Below, piece by piece: positions 10,620 through 23,100 of a stretch of 64,000 nt of DNA. The DNA lies in assembly GCA_030248065.1 (NCBI GenBank), contig JASAMV010007746.1:1-64000 (forward strand), read 5' to 3'. Source of the DNA: Rhynchonema sp. JSB1_4 (taxonomy: Eukaryota; Nematoda; Chromadorea; Monhysterida; Xyalidae). Below the pieces are notes generated by a model that was not told the origin of the DNA, did no database searches, and saw nothing but the letters and a program-made list of their open reading frames with translations. How positions within the stretch are numbered: the first letter of the stretch is position 1; every line of letters begins with the position of its first letter. The position numbers and the translations under genes were made by a program.

Positions 10620-12572
10620 CAGCACAAAAGCCCAAACAACAGCTGAAGAAACTCAACCGACCAAAGCTGCGACTGAACAGCCGGCAACAACAACAGCGCC
10701 GACACAGGCAGCAGAACCAACAGCGGCACCAACGACAGCACCGACAGAAGCCCCAGAACAATCATCTGAAGAAACTGAACCGACCGAAGCTGCGACTGAA
10801 CAGCCGGCAACAACAACGGCGCCGACACAGGCAGCAGAACCAACAGCGGCACCAACGACAGCACCGACAGAAGCCCCAGAACAATCATCTGAAGAAACTC
10901 AACCGACCGAAGCTGCGACTGAACAGCCAGCAACAACAACGGCGCCGACACAGGCAACAGAACCAACAGCGGCACCAACGACAGCACCGACAGAAACAAC
11001 AGAACAACCAGCTGAAGAAACTCAACCCACTGAAGCTGCGACTGAACAACCAGCAGCAACGACGACGCCGACACAGGCAGCAGAACCAACAGCGGCACCA
11101 ACGACAGCACCGACAGAAGCCCCAGAACAACCAGCTGAAGAAACTCAACCGACCAAAGCTGCGACTGAACAGCCGGCACCAACAGCCCCCCACCCCCCCC
11201 CCCCCCCCCCCCCCCCCCGCGGCGCCGACACAGGCAGCAGAACCAACAGCGGCACCAACGACAGCACCGACAGAAGCCCCAGAACAATCATCTGAAGAAA
11301 CTCAACCGACCGAAGCTGCGACTGAACAGCCAGCAACAACAACGGCGCCGACACAGGCAGCAGAACCAACAGCGGCACCAACGACAGCACCGACAGAAGC
11401 TCCAGAACAACCAGCTGAAGAAACTGAACCCACTGAAGCTGCGACTGAACAGCCAGCAGCAACTACGACGCCAACACAGGCAGCAGAACCAACAGCGGCA
11501 CCAACGACAGCACCGACAGAAGCCCCAGAACAACTTAGCTGAAGAAACATCGACACGACCAAAGCTGCGTGAACAGACTTGCAGACAACAACAGGGACAC
11601 AGGGAGCAGCCAGACGGCGGACGAACAGACCGACAGAGCCTCAGGAACCAATCATCTGAAGAAACAACCCCAAGCTCCGACTGAAGCAGAACAACGGCGC
11701 CCACACAGGCAGCAGAACCCACAGCGGCACCAACGACAGCACCGACAGAAGCCCCAGAACAATCATCTGAAGAAACTCAACCGACCGAAGCTGCGACTGA
11801 ACAGCCAGCAACAACAACGGCGCCGACACAGGCAACAGAACCGAAAAAAACCATGAAGATTGTGATGGATGGCTGGTAATCAGACACTGGAACAGGAACA
11901 TGCTGCGACGACATACAACAGTGGCTGTACAATAACCGCTGCACAAAGACAGCATCGACAGGCGCTCCAGAACAACCTGCTGAAGAAACGCAACCGACCA
12001 ACCAGCAACTGTGCATCCAGCGCCATCAACGGCACCAACGGAGGCCGTAGAAAAACCAGCTGCAGAAACACAACCCACCGAAGATTGGGAAGGACTTATG
12101 GCTGGTAATCGAGGAAGACATAACCAAGGCAGACACTGCTGCGACGACAGTAGACAGTGGCTGTACAATAACCGCTGCACAAAGACAGATGAGGGCGCTC
12201 CAAAACAACTGCTGAAGAAACCAACCGACGAACGAGCAACTTCATCACACATAACGCACAACGAAAGCGTAGAACAATAGGTACAGAAACAAACACGAAG
12301 ATTGGGAGGACTATGGCTGGTAATCGAGTACGACCGAATAGACCTAACGGAAACATGCTGGACATCGGAACCAACAGAGGCAGCAAAACCAGCCGCTGCA
12401 TAACACGGCACCGACGGAGGCTGCCGAGCAGCAAGCGGAAGAAATACAACCGACCGAAGATTGGGAAGGGCTTATGGCAGGTATCCAGGACGACCGAATA
12501 GACCCAAGGGAATGCGGTCGGCAGAAGAAATGCAGGTTGCCGAGGCAACGCAACAGGAACCTCAACGAACAA
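10620..12572 (+). CDS. Thr/Pro-rich mucin exon of the giant gene (arm 2 copy, frameshifted)
   Basis: Mirror of 8111-10515. From 10620 to about 11540 it encodes near-perfect 41-residue units (PTEAPEQ..EETQPTEAATEQ). A C run at 11187-11218 and numerous indels from 11540 to 12520 scatter the later EDWEGLMAGN-type motifs over three frames. The exon end at 12572 with its GTATGC donor is preserved. Because arm 1 keeps one open frame through the same region, I read the damage as sequence error in this arm or as decay of one copy. Confidence 0.65.
11187..11218. repeat. Poly-C tract inside coding repeat
   Basis: About 30 C with one A inside a mucin coding repeat whose other copies have no such run. 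Probable base-calling or consensus artefact. Confidence 0.8.
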
Positions 12573-12769
12573 GTATGCTTGTTGGATATGTTTGTCTTGT
12601 CTGGTTAGGTCTGAAAACTTTCATGTGAACATTGAGGCCGGCTACGTGCCTAAACGATTGATAGAAAAAACAATGCGAACAACAGAAAGTGTGCGATTTA
12701 ATTAGGAAGTAGCAATTGTGCACTGGGCGCTCTTTTGTGGACGTGCTTTGCACAAAAGGTGTAGATTAA

Positions 12770-12931
12770 TAACGATACGATTTAGCCTTGTGGGCACGCA
12801 TTGCGTTAGATCTGTGGATGCAGTTTTGTCATTGACAAGGCCCAGGGCGCCATTGCAGTCTGGCATTATGGGCAAAAATTGCATCCACAGATCAAACACA
12901 ATGATGCCCACAAGGCTAAATGGTATCGTTA
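12770..12931. mobile_element. Hairpin MITE (arm 2 copy)
   Basis: Mirror of the element at 7750-7912. A few substitutions and deletions relative to arm 1 (for example in the right half near 12900). Confidence 0.7.
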
Positions 12932-13146
12932 CCAATTGTGGTCTGCGTAAATTCATATTTTACACCCATCTGTAAAACCTCAACAAGCTGGTCACGCTGC
13001 CCTGTGGTTGTATGCCGCAGTGGTGTGTAATGTACAGCAATAATCTATGTCAGATCAAACATGCCATATAACCTACGACCAGCCAAACGGCTATGGCACC
13101 TGCAAAGCTCACAGCATCCAGAAATATACACCGTTCTACATTACAG

Positions 13147-13408
13147 CAACATGGGAAGATCTAATGCAATCCGTCGCGGAAATCTCCGACCATACGACTC
13201 AAGCAGCCTAACACATCAGAAAAGTTATCCAGTAAGTATGACTAACTAAAAAAGACAAACAAGTTTGACTAAGGATCGAACAAACGGCAAATGTTCAAAA
13301 TGAAAAGATCTCAGGAAAAATGCATATCTTTTCTTACAGCCACATGGGAAGAGGTGATGTTGTCAGCCGCAGAATATCAAACACCATCTGACCTAATAGA
13401 CAAGACAA
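13147..13408 (+). CDS. Two ATWE micro-exons (arm 2 copy)
   Basis: Exon 13147-13231 matches arm 1 exon 7450-7533 but is 85 nt, not 84 (one base lost and two gained near 13208-13222), so its frame hits a stop. Exon 13340-13408 (69 nt) is intact and encodes ATWEEVMLSAAEYQTPSDL. Both keep acceptor and GTAAGT donor. The net +1 in the first exon is most simply an error. Confidence 0.7.
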
Positions 13409-13498
13409 GTAAGTTTCGAAATGCTTCTCTAGAAAAAATTACGCAAATGCGTTCAAGAACAATCAAAATTGAGTAGGCATCAGTACAAATCATACATA

Positions 13499-13887
13499 CA
13501 GGCCCTGACGAATTATGTGGCCACCCAGCAATGTTCTCGCGCGCGAGGCGTTGTGCACATAAAGATGCAGCACGACAACAGATGCGAAATTTTAGAAAAA
13601 TTACATTGATTGCATACTACAAAAATGAGGAAGCGTCGCATGTAGATAAGGATCGACCACTACAACGTTCATTGTCTGAGGGTACTTTTAACAAAATTTG
13701 AAGACTTTTCACCCAGTCGTTCGGTTGCTATATCATTTCATTTGATTATCGACCGATATAGCGCGCGACTCGCGCGTTAGACTTGTTCTGAGCAGAGACA
13801 CCATTTTTTTGACCCATCTGTATCATTATATGCACAACGCATCTAGCGCGCTACTCGCTGGGAGGCCACATAATTCGCCAGGGGCTG
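13499..13887. mobile_element. CAG...CTG MITE (arm 2 copy)
   Basis: Mirror of 6794-7181, with the same inverted ends and TA flanks and small indels inside. Confidence 0.7.
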
Positions 13888-14124
13888 TAGGTACATGTAC
13901 GCAGTTACAGACGTTGCGGTCCAAAATTCCTGTCAGAGTTAAATAAATTGGAAAACGAATTTTAAGCTTTCGAATGATAAACTCTTGTTCGAGATGCATT
14001 CAAACCGATAATACCGAAATTGTTGTTCGTGGTGCACTCAACGTTCGGAATAATAAACTGCTGATCATTTCGTGCAACACTGCTTCTGGCAAAAATTCAA
14101 CCATCGACAGGCGGCAATCACAGA

Positions 14125-15285
14125 AACATCACGCTTTACAAATATTCCAATGGTATCCGGCGGTTTGTTTAGGCGCTGAATCAGAAGTTGATGTTAGTTT
14201 TTTGCACGTCACCCTCAACGAGACCGCTATAGCCCAGTTAAAGACAGTAAATAATAGTTTGTTGACGGCGTTTGTTTTCGCCCATTTTTTCATGAAATGG
14301 AAACTAGACAAGGTAAATTTAGATTGTGGGTAAAACGTAGGAGGATTCAGCTCCAATATTTTCAGCGTTTCGAGATATTTGTTCGTTGAACGTGGCATAA
14401 AACTTTTTATGAAATTTTGTGTGTGATAAATGATAAGCGAAACAGTCCAAAAAACCAAGCATTTTTCAGGCACCCTATTATTTGGCTATAATTTTAAGCG
14501 TCTTACGAAAAAATGGAGATATGCTTCATATGTCAACAAAATCTCATAACGAATGAGTTAAATGTATGCTTTTCCCCTCTTTCTGAAATGTACACAGCTA
14601 ACACCATGCTTTTCGAACAACATGCGCAAGTCGGTCTCGCGTGCACAACGACGCAACCAGCTGGCTCGCATGCAGCCCGCCTGTGAGTGCGCGCGCTAGA
14701 AATTGCCAACTTGCGCATGTTGTTCGAAACGTTGTGTTAGGTTGTGTTCCGTTTCAGGAAATGGAAAGGAAAAAGCACCCGTTCAATTCTATATGGCGTG
14801 AGATTTTGTTGATGTATGGAAAAACAGCTCCATTTGTTTTCAAACGCTTGAAATTACAGCCAAAGAAAAGGATGCCTAGAGGAGGTTTGGTTTTTTGGAC
14901 TGTTTCGCTTGCTCATATTGTCACACACAACGTTTCATAAATAGTCTTGTACCACGTTCAACAACAGATGTCTGAATATAAAACACTGAAAATGTTGGAG
15001 CTGAAATCCTCCCACGCTCTACACAGAGGGGCTTTCCAATTTTTTTTGTGTTCCTCCTCCTGAAAAATTTTGTGGGCCTCGTGAAACATCACAAAGTATT
15101 GAAAATCCAATTCCAAAATCTAGATTTCCCTTGCCTAGTCCTTATTTTCTGAAAAAATGGCCACAAACCAACGCGGTCAACATTCAATTGTATACTCGCT
15201 TTAACCACTGAATATGGTCACCGGTTCATTAAAGGTGATATGAAAACCTGTTTGAAATTCCGATTCAGTCCTAAATAAAAAGACC
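14125..15285. mobile_element. Fold-back element (arm 2 copy)
   Basis: Mirror of 5390-6550. Boundaries are approximate and were taken from the coordinate sum of the two arms (about 20675). Confidence 0.55.
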
Positions 15286-15499
15286 CGGGTCTCAGTTTTG
15301 AGCAACATCAGCGAGACACCTATGACCATTCCACCATTTTCTTCACAATGGTAACTTAACCAAATGGACACCGGATACGGATTCCCCGACCAAATTACCA
15401 GCCTGAACGGAACTTTTACCAATACCGTTCTCCATACCATTTCACCTGTGGCCCTTGATAGGATTTTTTAACGTGCTGCGTGACTGATATTATTTATAT

Positions 15500-16042
<543 letters not shown>

Positions 16043-16643
16043 GGTGTAGGGTTCCCTCTATTTTCATCTTAACTTTCGGAATATAGTCAATTTCTTATTG
16101 TCTGGAAATTCCTGCCGCTGAAATGGGGTTCCGAATCATTTGTCAAGTCGGCCGATAAGTCTAAATCATTTGTAAATCGGCCAATAAGGCTGTCAACTAA
16201 CCAGAATCGTAGCTTACAACTCGCTGCATTTAGGATGTTTGGCATCCAGCTTCCAGTGTTTCTGTAAGCTGCTGATTCATTCACGAAGCATCTGTTTGAA
16301 AGTTTCAGTGAAAACAACTGGCTGAGCCAGGAGGTTTGTGGACCTCAGCAGATCGGCCAATGATTCGGGATTTGCCTAAAAAACATTCGGGATTCGGGAT
16401 TGAGCTCTCGGGATTGGGATTCGGAATTCGTTTTAAAGACTCAGGATCGGGATTTGGGATCGCGATTCAAAAACCCCCTCGGGATCCCGAATTCAGGATC
16501 GGAATCCCGTTCGAACATTGGGATCGGGATCCCGTTCAAACGCTACTTGCGAACAAAGAAACGATTTTTTTGCGAAAAAGCTTTTTGCTAGAATTACCAC
16601 TTTTTAACTTTATAAAAAAACACTGGTACTTAACATACTTCAG

Positions 16644-19600
16644 CGGAAGCACCTGGCGCACAGTTGCCAGGCCGTTTATTTTCAACCTCACCAGGTGCCA
16701 AGGACCAAACAACGGCTTCGAAGGTGCCTGAGCACGCCACGTTCTTACCAGGGGGAGCCCACCTAAACTATCCTGGCAAAGAGCAAAAAGCAGCCAGTAA
16801 GCACTTTTTGCCATATTTAGAATTCTACAACCTCCTGGTCTATTCAAGAATTTGATTTTCCAAAATTATAGCGGAATGGAGTCATGTCATGTCAGGAGGA
16901 CGAGGTCGCCCAACCAGACCGGACGGATCACTGGCCGAAACAACGCCCGGTAAACAATGTTCTCAAAAGGAAGCAAGCTACTGTATATTAGTATACTAGC
17001 GAACCGGAAAGAGACGTTTCTCGTGAAAAAAAACTTTTTACCAAACATTACCACTTTTTCGAAAATGTGTATTTTGCTGAAAGAGACGAATGTATGTATA
17101 ATACAAGCTGTTATAATTTTTATAAACTTGGTTTTGAACGTATTTCAGCGGAAACACCTGGCGCACAGCTGCCAGGAGGCTTATCAACCTCACCACCAGG
17201 CGCCATGGGTCACACATCGGCTTCGGAGATTCCTGAGCACATTACATTCTCACCAGGGGGAGCCACACCTGAACTACCTGGCGAAGAGGAAGAGGAGCAG
17301 AAAGCAGCCAGTAAGCCATCTTCGCACGGTTTGCGCTTCTGCAAGCTAATCAGTTTTACATGAACTTGGTGTTGGTAATGTTTCAGCGGCAACATCTGGC
17401 CCACAATTGCCAGAAGGTTTATCAACCTCACCACCAGGTGCCAAGGATCAGACATCGGCTTCGAAGGTGCGTGAGAACGCCAGGTTCTCACCAGGGGGAG
17501 CCACACCTAAACTGCCCATCGAACAGAACGAGGAGCAAAAAGCAGCCAGTGAGCAATTTTTGCACAGTTAGCGTTTCTACAATCAATTGGTTTATTCACG
17601 AACTTGATTTTGCAAAATTATAGCGGAATGGAGTCATGTCATGTCAGGAGGACGAGGTCGTCCAACCAGACCGGACGGATCACTGGCCGAAACAACGCCC
17701 GGTAAGCTACTAGGCACAACGATACATACTATATTTGCAAAAACGAAGAGATGTTTTTTGTGAAAAAATTTTTTCCAAATGTTCCCACTTCTTCGAAAAT
17801 GTGTATTTTACTGAAAGAGACGTATGTATAATACAAGCTATTATTTTTTATCAATCTGGTTGTGAACATACTTCAGCGGAAACACCTGGCGCACAGCTGC
17901 CAGGAGGTTTATCAACCTCGCCACCAGGTGCCAAGGGTCAAACATCGGCTTCGGAGATGCCTGAGCACGCTACATTCTCACCAGGTGGAGCTACATCTGG
18001 ACTACCTGGCGAAGAGGAAGTGGAGCAGAAGGCAGCCAGTAAGCCATCTTCCCACGGTTTGCGTTTCTGCAACCTACTCAGTTTTACATGAACTTGGTGT
18101 TGGTGACGTTTCAGCGGAAAAACCTGGCCCACAATTGCCAGGAGGTTTATCAACCTCACCACCAGGTGCCAAGGGTCAGACAATGGCTTCGAAGATGCCT
18201 GAGCATGCCATGTTCTCACCAGGGGGAGCCACACCTAAACTGCCCGTCGAACAGCAAGAGGAGCAAAAAGCAGCCAGTGAGCAATCTTTGCACAGTTAGC
18301 GTTTCTACAATCAATTGGTTTATTCACGAACTTGATTTTGCAAAATTATAGCGGAATGGAGTCATGTCATGTCAGGAGGACGAGGTCGCCCAACCAGACC
18401 GGACGGATCACTGGCCGAAACAACGCCCGGTCAGAGACTAGGCACAATGATACAGGCTATATTTACAAACCGGAAAGAGACGTTTCTTCGTGAAAAAACC
18501 TTTCCAAATATTCCCACTTCTTCGACAATATGGGTATTTTGCTGAAAGAGACTTTGAACATATTTCAGCGGAAACACCTAGCGCACGGTTGCCAGGAGGT
18601 TTATCAACCTCTCCACCAGGTGCCAAGGGTCATACACCGGCTTCGGAGATGCCTGAGCACACTACATTCTCACCAGGGCGAGCCACACCTGGACTACCTG
18701 GCGAAGAGGAAGAGCAGCAAAAAGCAGCCAGTAAGCCACTTTGGCACGGTTTGCGCCTCTGCAAGCTGCTCAGCTTTATATGAACTTGGTGTTGGTAACG
18801 TTTCAGTGGAAACGCCTGGTCCACAATTGCCAGGAGGTTTATCAACCTCACCACCAGGTGCCAAGGGTCAGACATCGGCTTCTAAGGTGCCTGAGCACGC
18901 CACGTTCTCACCAGGGGGAGCCACGGCTAAACTGCCAGGCGAACAGGAGGAGCAAAAAGCAGCCAGTAAGCAATCTTTGCCACAGTTAGTGTTTATACAA
19001 CCTCCTGGATTATTCACGAACTTGATTTTGCAAAATTATAGCGGAATGGAGTCACGTCATGTCAGGAGGACGAGGTCGCCCAACCAGGCCGGATGGATCA
19101 CTGGCCGAAACAACGCCCGGTAAGCCATTAGGCCCAACGAATACAGGCTATATTTGCAAACCGTAAACAGACGTTTATTCGTGAAAAAACTTTACCAAAT
19201 ATTCAAAAATACATATGTGTATTTTGCTGAAAAGGACGCACGTATAATACAAGCTGTTAACTTTTTATGACCGTGGTTTTGAACATATTTCAGCAGAAAC
19301 ACCTGGCGTACAGTTGCCGGGAAGTTTATCAACCTCGCCGCCAGGAGCTAAGGGTCAGACATTGGCTTCGGAGATGCCTGAGCACGCCACATTCTCACCA
19401 GGGAGTGCCACACCTGCACCGCAGGGCGAACAGCACGAGGAGCAAAAAGCAGCCAGTAGGCTATTTTTGTTGCGGTTACCGTTTCTACAAGCTACCGGTT
19501 GACGGACGACCCCGCAAACGGAAGTTTTTTGTGAAAAAAACTTTTTCAAATATTCCCACTTCTTCGAAAATATGTGTATTTTGCGGAAAGAGACGTATGC

Positions 19601-20048
19601 ACGATACAAGCTATTTTTTATGAACCTGGTGTTTTGAACATATTTCAGCGGAAACACCTGGCGCACAGTTGCCAGGAGGCTTATCAACCTCGCCACCAGG
19701 TGCCAAGGGTTATACATCGGCTTCGAAGATGCCTGAGCACGCTGCGTTCTCACCAGGGGGAGCCACACCTGGACTACCTGGCGAAAAGGAAGGGGAGCAA
19801 AAAGCAGCCAGTAAGCCATGTTCGCACGGTTTGCACTTCTGCAAGACACTCAGGTTTATATGACCTTGATGTCGGTAACGTTTTAGCGGAAGCACCTAGC
19901 CCACAATTGCCAGGAGGTTTATCAACCTCACCACCAGGTGCCAAGGATCAGACATCGGCTTCGAAGGTGCCTGAGCACGCCACGTTCTCACCAGGGGGAG
20001 CCACACCTAAGCTGTCCGGCGAACAGCACGAGGAACAAAAAGCAGCCA
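16644..20048 (+). CDS. B- and A-type exon cluster of the giant gene
   Basis: Ten B exons and four A exons. B (normally 162 nt, 54 codons): 16644-16796, 17149-17310, 17387-17548, 17877-18038, 18115-18276, 18569-18730, 18807-18965, 19294-19455, 19649-19810, 19887-20048. Core TPGAQLPGGLSTSPPGAKG, then SASEMPEHATFSPGGATP, then an acidic EEQKAA end. A (78 nt): 16872-16949, 17624-17701, 18352-18429, 19042-19119. Acceptors are TTTCAG|CG or TATAG|CG; donors are GTAAGC or close. The order is B A, then three times B B A, then B B B before the A exon at 20125, a higher-order unit of about 0.7 kb. The sequence is Pro/Ser/Thr/Gly-rich without cysteine, suiting a secreted, extended, possibly O-glycosylated linker. 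No known family recognised. Confidence 0.8.
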
Positions 20049-20124
20049 GTAAGGAATTTTTGCCACAGTTAGGGTTTCTACAACCTCCTGGTTTATTTAC
20101 CAACTTGATTTTGCAAAATTATAG

Positions 20125-23100
20125 CGGAATGGAGTCATGTCATGTCAGGGGGACGAGGCCGCCCAACTCGACCGGATGGAGAACTTGCCGAAACAACGCC
20201 TGGTGACTTGATTCAAGCAACAGAAGGCATTTCTGCAAGCAACTCATTTATTCGTAAATTGAATTGAAAAATTTACAGCTGAATGGAGCGCAGTCATGTC
20301 AGGAGGACGAGGTCGCCCAACTCGACCGGACGGATCACTTGCCGAAACAACGCCAGGTAACTTATTTAAGCAACGGAGGGCCTGCGACTTACTTAATCAT
20401 AAACTTGAATAGAAGAAATTGCAGCGGAATGGAGCGCAGTCATGTCCGGAGGACGAGGTCGCCCAACTCGGCCGGATGGATCAGTAGTGGAAGAGGCAGA
20501 AGAACCACATGAAGAAGCAATCTCAGCCAGCCACACACAACCAAATAGTCCAGCGGTGAAAGACAAAGGAAAAAAAACAGAGCCAGAACAACAAGCACAG
20601 GCACCAGAGGAAGTAGAAGCAGCCGAAACAACGCCAGGTCAGCTAGAGGCAAACAGAGTCTGCAACCGACCATCTACTTAAAAATTTGACTTTGAAAAAT
20701 TTATAGCGGAATGGAGCGCAGTCATGTCAGGCGGACGAGGCCGCCCAACTCGACCAGACGGATCACTTGCCGAAACAACGCCAGGTGGCTTATTTAAGCA
20801 ACAGAAGGCATTTCCGCAAGTGAATTATTTATTCATTAACTTGAATCGAAAAATTTACAGCGGAATGGAGCGCTGTCATGTCAGGAGGACGAGGCCGCCC
20901 AACACGACCGGATGGATCACATGCCGAAACAACACCAGGTAATTTATTTAAGCAACAGAAGGCGTTTCTGCACGCGACTTACGTAGTCTTCATAAACCTA
21001 ACTCCTAAAATTTATAGCGGAATGGAGCGCAGTCATGTCAGCGGGACGAGGTCGCCCAACTCGACCGGACGGATCACTTGCCGAAACAACGCCAGGTAAC
21101 TTACTTAAGCAACGGAAGGCCTGCGACTTATTTATTTAATCATAAACTTGAATTGAAGAAATTGCAGCGGAGTGGAGCGCAGTCATGTCCGGAGGACGAG
21201 GTCGCCCAACTCGGCCGGATGGATCAGTAGTGGAAGAGGCAGAAGAACCACATGAAGAAGAAATCTCAGCCAGTCACACACAACCAAATAGTCCAGCGGT
21301 GCAAGACAAAGGAGAAAAAATAGAGCCAGAACAACAAGCACAGGCACCAGAGGAAGTAGCAGCAGCCGAAACAACGCCAGGTAAGCTAGAGGCAAACAGA
21401 GTCTGCATCCGACCATCTACTTAAAAATTTGACTTTGAAAAATTTATAGCGGAATGGAGCGCAGTCATGTCAGGCGGACGAGGCCGCCCAACTCGACCAG
21501 ACGGATCACTTGCCGAAACAACGCCAGGTGGCTTATTTAAGCAACAGAAGGCATTCCCGCAAGTGAATTATTTATTCATGAATATGCTTTTGAAAACATT
21601 TATAGCGGAGTGGAACGCAGTCATGTCAGAAGGACGAGGTCGCCCAACTCGACCGGATGGATCAGTGGTGGAAGAGTTAGAAGAACCACATGAAGGTGCA
21701 ATGGCAGCTGAGGTGCAAGAGGAAGGCCAAGAACCAGATCAGGAAAAACAACCTCAGGTCGCAGAGAAAGCAGAAGCAGCCGAAACCACGCCAGGTAACT
21801 TATTTATGCCAGCGACTTACTGTATTTATTCATGAGCCTGATTTCGAAAAGTTTACAGCGGAATGGAGCGCAGTCATGTCAGCAGGACGAGGTCGGCCAA
21901 CTCGACCTGACGGATCACTTGCCGAAACAACGCCAGGTGACTTATTTAAGCAACAGAAAGCATTTCCGCAAGCGACTTACTTAGAGTCTGCATAAACTTG
22001 AATCGAAAAATTTATAGCGGAATGGAGCGCAGTCATGTCAGCAGGACGAGGTCGGCCAACTCGGCCGGACGGATCACTTGCCGAAACAACGCCAGGTAAC
22101 ATATTTAAGCAACAGAAGGCGCTTCTGCCAGCGAGTTGTTTATTCATGAATATGATTTTGAAAACATTATAGCGGAGTGGAACGCAGTCATGTCAGGAGG
22201 ACGAGGTCGCCCAACTCGACCGGATGGATCAGTGGTGGAAGAGTTAGAAGAATCACATGAAGGTGCAATGGCAGCTGGCCACAGACAACCTAATAAACCT
22301 GAGGTGCAAGAGGAAGGCGAATTACCAGATCAGGAACAACAACCTCAGGTTGCAGAGAAAGCGGAAGCTGCCGAAACCACGCCAGGTAACTTATTAATGA
22401 CAGCGACTTATTTATTCATGAACATGATTTCGAAAAATTTATAGCGGAATGGAGCGCTGTCATGTCAGGAGGACGAGGTCGCCCAACTCGACCGGATGGA
22501 TCACTGGTGGAAGAATCAGAAAAACCACATGAAAGTGCAATGTCAGCTGGCCACGGACAACCTAATAGACCCAAGGTGCAAAAGGAAGTCGAAGTACCAA
22601 ATCAGGAACAACAACCCCGCGTCACAGCAGCTGACGAAACCACGCCAGGTAAGATATTTATGCAAACGACTCATTTCTTCATAAACTTGAATCGACCAAT
22701 TTATAGCGGAATGGAGCGCAGTCATGTCAGGAGGACGACGTCGCCCAACTCGACCGGACGGATCACTTGCTGAAACAACGCCAGGTAAGTTATTTACGCA
22801 AACAGCCTGTTTAGTCATAAACTTGAATTAGAATATTTATAGCGGAATGGAGCGCAGTCATGTCAGGAGGACGAGGTCGCCCAACTCGACCGGACGGATC
22901 ACTGGCCGAAACAACGCCAGGTAACTTACCTACGGAATAGAAGGCATTTCAGCAAGCGGCTTATTTAATCATGAACTTGAATTGAAAAATTTATAGCGGA
23001 ATGGAGTGCAGTTATGTCAGGAGGACGAGGTCGCCCAACTCGACCGGACGGATCACTTGCCGAAACAACGCCGGGTAACTTATCAAGGCAACAGAAGACA

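Noticed and set aside
10439..11287. Cys/Phe/Trp-rich and Gln/Arg-rich frames around the palindrome centre
   Set aside because: Out-of-frame readings of the same Thr/Pro repeat, joined through homopolymer runs.
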